Shown here: piece after piece, positions 61,177 to 64,000 of the stretch
How the letters are laid out: each line of letters starts with the position of its first letter
How positions within the stretch are numbered: position 1 is the stretch's first letter
Assembly (NCBI GenBank): GCA_037126765.1
Contig: JBBCBC010000026.1
Span: 28,877,698 to 28,941,697 of the forward strand
Source: Stenogyne calaminthoides
Lineage: Eukaryota > Streptophyta > Magnoliopsida > Lamiales > Lamiaceae
Reading direction: 5' to 3'
Length of the DNA: 64,000 bases
Program-made: the position numbers and the translations under genes
The notes under the pieces: model-generated
The model's input: the letters and a program-made list of their open reading frames with translations, nothing else
What the model was told of the DNA's origin: nothing
The model's database searches: none

Positions 61177-62994
61177 TGTTGGGATTATACTGGAAAATAT
61201 GCTTTTACTTTGTATAATCAAACTGAATTTCGGACTTATTTACTGAAATAAATTGTTTATCTCTGATGCGTTAAATATTATCGAATGTTACATATATTTA
61301 CTGCATAACTGTTCAATAAATAGTACGTGTTACATTGTAGTTAATTTAGTGATACCCGATCACAGAAGATTAAATTAACAGCCCCTTGTAACCAAAAGTA
61401 CACCATTCACGACCTAGATGGAAATGAACAATCCATCGTGAAAGGTTGAAGTGTAACGCTCAGATTGGCTTATCTTGACCAAAGAGATTACACTAGTGCA
61501 TGTCCATTGCACTGAAGAGGACCTACAGGAGGACAAATTCTTCAGAACTGAACTAGGAAGAATTAGACCTCAGTGGTTCGTTATTTCTTAATCTTCGTCC
61601 CTTAAATAGGATCACGTGTGGTTAGTAAGTGTTGCTTTGACTTATTACGGGTAGAGAATCAACGAGATTCAATACTTTATATCTTGGACAATATTATTGG
61701 TCACATGTGTAGCTAAGATTTAATACGAAGAATCGTGTGCAAGTACGCTTGTTCGATTTGCCCCCTTGGGAGGTTCATAAGTTTTATCATACCAAATCTT
61801 GCAAGTGGAACTACTTTTCGGTATGAGTAATAATGTTGAACTGTTCCTTTACCAAGGATAAAAAGATATTAATTAATGGAAAGCTATTTCAGTGACTTGA
61901 ATTAATTAATGGGCTAGATAATCTTAAACACGGGAAATAATAACCGGGAGCCATATTGACTATAATATGGATTAAGATGGATTGTGCAATATTAATTATG
62001 TAGTGGGATTAATTAATATTTTATGGGCTTGAATAATATTGTGGCTCAATATTGATAATTCAAGATCCATTGGAAGGTCCAATCTTAATTCTCCTAAAGG
62101 CCCTCCAAGTAGCCCAACATAAAGTCCAATAACTGGAAAAGATGTTTAAAAATAAAATAAATATTTGTTGCTAATTTTCCAATTTTTTCGAAAATTATGG
62201 ATAAGAGGGGAGAAAGATTTTCTTTGAATTTTGTTATGGAATGAAGATATGTATTCTTGGAATACAAGATTATCTCATTAAATTCAAGAAATCTCTCACT
62301 TGGTTATTCATAATGAATATTCGAAAATTTTGAAAATATAAAGGGCAAGAAAGATTTTCTTGATTTTCTTGAAAATATATTATGGAAGATATGTATTTCT
62401 TGGAATAGAAGAATATCTCATAAATTCAAGAAGATCCAAATCTTGGAATCTTGACCTAATATTTTCGAAAAATCCATAATGTGATGAGGTGGGATTTTTG
62501 TGGAATATTTTAATTATGGGGAAAAGAATATAGGAGATATATTCAAGATTGAAAAGATTTTCCCACATTGTTTTTCTACCCCAAAAATCGCCCATCACCC
62601 ATCTATAAATAGGGGATGATTCTTTCATTCCCAAGTGCAATTCCATGTGCTGGAAAAATTAGTAAATCCACAAAAGTGGTGCAACAAATTTTATTTTTCC
62701 TTTTAGTTAATTGTTCGCGAGTTTCCTTCCACCGGATAGTCGAGCAAGGGCTAGGGAATACTTGGGAAGGTTTTTGGGTGTGTTTTCATCAACAAGGCCA
62801 TCGTCATTCCAAGAGGTAAGTTCACGTAAACTCGTAGTAATTCCGCATGCGTAGGATTTAATTGAATTGTTTATATGAATGATTTGTTATTATTTGAATT
62901 AATATGGGTTAATTCATGCTAGTAATAATTGTTAGAATTAAATTTGTATTTAAATATTCATCCCGAATAGATCCAGGCAATTCGTTCTCCAACA
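61177..62994 (+). repeat. 3' LTR of outer copia
   Basis: 1818 bp, TG...CA, with a TATAAATA core promoter at 62604-62611, about 390 bp from the downstream MULE exons and reading toward them. Confidence 0.95.
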
Positions 62995-63315
62995 CAGCTT
63001 TATTGGAGGAGGACCAGTACAGAGGGTTGAGCATGTAAGAGTGTTTTTCTTGTTTTTTAGGTATCATAGATTCATATGTTCAGAGAATAACATGTTCTTA
63101 GTTGTTGCATATTTCAATTATAGGTTAAGAGTTCTGCTTCTTTTACTCCCAATAGTTACATTGGAGGAGATGTGGAGGGTCCATCTCTGGAAGATTCAAC
63201 AGTGGCTGATAAGGATGGAATGAGTGTCACAACAATTGGGGGTAAGAAGTTTGTCACACAGACCAGTCTCACAAAAGCTACCATGTCAAAGAAATTGAAA
63301 GGCAAAAAGAAGTAG
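62995..63315 (+). pseudogene. MULE transposase gene, 3' exons
   Basis: The exon interrupted at 44593 resumes after the target duplication CAGCT and ends at a GT donor at 63035. A last exon (63124-63315) encodes 63 residues, beginning VKSSASFTPNSYIGG, and ends with a lysine-rich KKLKGKKK and TAG. The serine/asparagine wording just before the insertion (TSFAPNS) resembles that of the last exon. The exon structure on both sides fits one gene. It has no recognisable domain of its own. Confidence 0.7.
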
Positions 63316-63863
63316 ATGAGGGTTGGGGTAGGTTAGGAGGATAGTTTTTTTTGTCTTTTAAGCCACTACAATCTCATTGTCTTTTATAGTATACTGAAAA
63401 CTCAAGTTTTGTGCTTAATGGTATCAGATTGTGGTGGTTTACGATTGGTGGTACATTTGGCTTATATTTTGCTACTGATTGGTGATTTGGTATTAATAGG
63501 GTGGAAGTGATGTATATTTTGCTGCAGATTCATGGTATATTTGGCTTTTAATGCTCTTAGTATTTGCTATTCATGGTATATTTTGTATTTTGTATTGATG
63601 GTATCTTGGTTTGAATTGTTTGTATGTATTAGATGGTATTTGCTTAGTTTCTTGTATTTTGTATTTGAGTGTTGCAGATTGTTTGGTTGATCAGTAGGTT
63701 AGCATAAAACATAAACAAGATAGGACATTACATTAGATATCATTAGAACATTACTAATGGGGCATTACATTAGACAGCTTTAGGACATTACATAAGATAG
63801 GATATTAGTCCTAGAACATTTCAAAAGACAACCAAAATAGGAATCACATTCATATGCAAGAAA
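63316..63863. other. 3' flank between convergent MULE-region genes
   Basis: T-rich and TGGTATTT-rich DNA that probably holds the 3' untranslated regions of both the plus-strand MULE gene and the minus-strand gene at the right edge. The phrase ACATTACATTAGA and its variants are repeated at about 63720-63800. Confidence 0.4.
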
Positions 63864-64000
63864 CTAAGCAAACCACTGTAAGACCCTAAATGCAACAATG
63901 AGAAGTAGTACAACCAAAAACAGTTTTTTCAATTTCAGTAGTTCCTTGATTGCTTTAGTCAGAACCTTGATTTCTTGAACCAGAATTTTCATCTCCTCAA
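63864..64000 (-). CDS. C-terminal end of a small membrane-anchored coiled-coil protein (partial)
   Basis: The minus strand is open from the window edge to a TAG at 63864-63866, giving at least 44 residues. They form a heptad-like helix (EEMKILVQEIKVLTKAIKE) followed by a hydrophobic segment (LFLVVLLLIVAF) and a short tail (RVLQWFA). This tail is typical of small plant proteins with an N-terminal GRF-type zinc finger, which are frequent next to MULE genes. The zinc finger itself would lie beyond 64000, so the assignment is inference. Confidence 0.5.
   Translation of the reverse strand, partial: EEMKILVQEIKVLTKAIKELLKLKKLFLVVLLLIVAFRVLQWFA

Larger units (their letters stand above)
44594..62994 (+). 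mobile_element. Outer Ty1-copia LTR retrotransposon
   Basis: It is bounded by a perfect 5-bp target duplication CAGCT (44589-44593 and 62995-62999). Both LTRs begin TGTTGGGATTATACTGG and end CCAACA. The initiator-tRNA-Met primer-binding site, one gag-pro-int-RT-RNaseH frame and a purine tract are in the usual order. Without the nested inner element its length is about 9.2 kb. Pol order (integrase before reverse transcriptase) shows the copia class. Coding capacity is lost through four in-frame stops, one frameshift and the inner insertion. Confidence 0.95.

Overview
This is nuclear DNA of a flowering plant. The genes are split by GT-AG introns, the intergenic DNA is AT-rich and full of LTR retrotransposons, MITEs, a SINE and DNA-transposon relics, and there is a piece of plastid DNA that has lost its context. 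The intact genes are ordinary eudicot housekeeping or wall-metabolism genes. An asterid (perhaps Lamiales) origin is only an impression from protein wording and is not proven here.

Left third (1-25 kb). A plastid-derived patchwork (1957-2450) lies just before a Helitron-like 3' end. The first half of exon 1 of a xyloglucan endotransglucosylase/hydrolase (XTH) gene is present as a broken copy near 3.2 kb, and the intact three-exon gene is on the minus strand at 14.1-15.2 kb. Between them are a decayed Ty1-copia element (4848-11720) and a probable solo LTR (12314-13330). After a MITE and another LTR-like block come two convergent genes: a five-exon plastid-type phosphatidylglycerophosphate phosphatase (plus strand, 19.8-21.6 kb) and a three-exon cytochrome P450 of CYP718 type (minus strand, 21.9-23.5 kb).

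Middle (25-40 kb). This is gene-poor. It holds a CACTA (TNP2-type) transposase scrap and two diverged copies of a roughly 2-2.5 kb segment (28.6-30.5 and 32.5-34.9 kb), one of them with an expanded minisatellite. The second copy runs into the promoter of a PROTODERMAL FACTOR 1 (PDF1) gene. That promoter has three perfect L1 boxes, but the coding sequence carries a nonsense codon and a frameshift. A Stowaway MITE lies in its second intron, and a tRNA-derived SINE lies downstream.

Right third (40-64 kb). A MuDR-like (MULE) transposase gene with PB1-like, MULE, SWIM and zinc-knuckle parts is split by an 18.4-kb retrotransposon nest. The outer element is a Ty1-copia element (44594-62994, target duplication CAGCT). 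A second member of the same LTR family is inserted into its RNase H region in the opposite orientation (51826-61021, target duplication TGTGG). The two members share LTRs and pol but have different gag regions and GC-rich leaders. The last exons of the MULE gene resume at 62995, and the tail of a small membrane-anchored coiled-coil protein enters from the right edge.

The three intact host genes (XTH, phosphatase, P450) have unrelated roles and share no obvious regulation. The main interest is in the layered history of insertions and partial gene duplications. No clearly new biological system was found.
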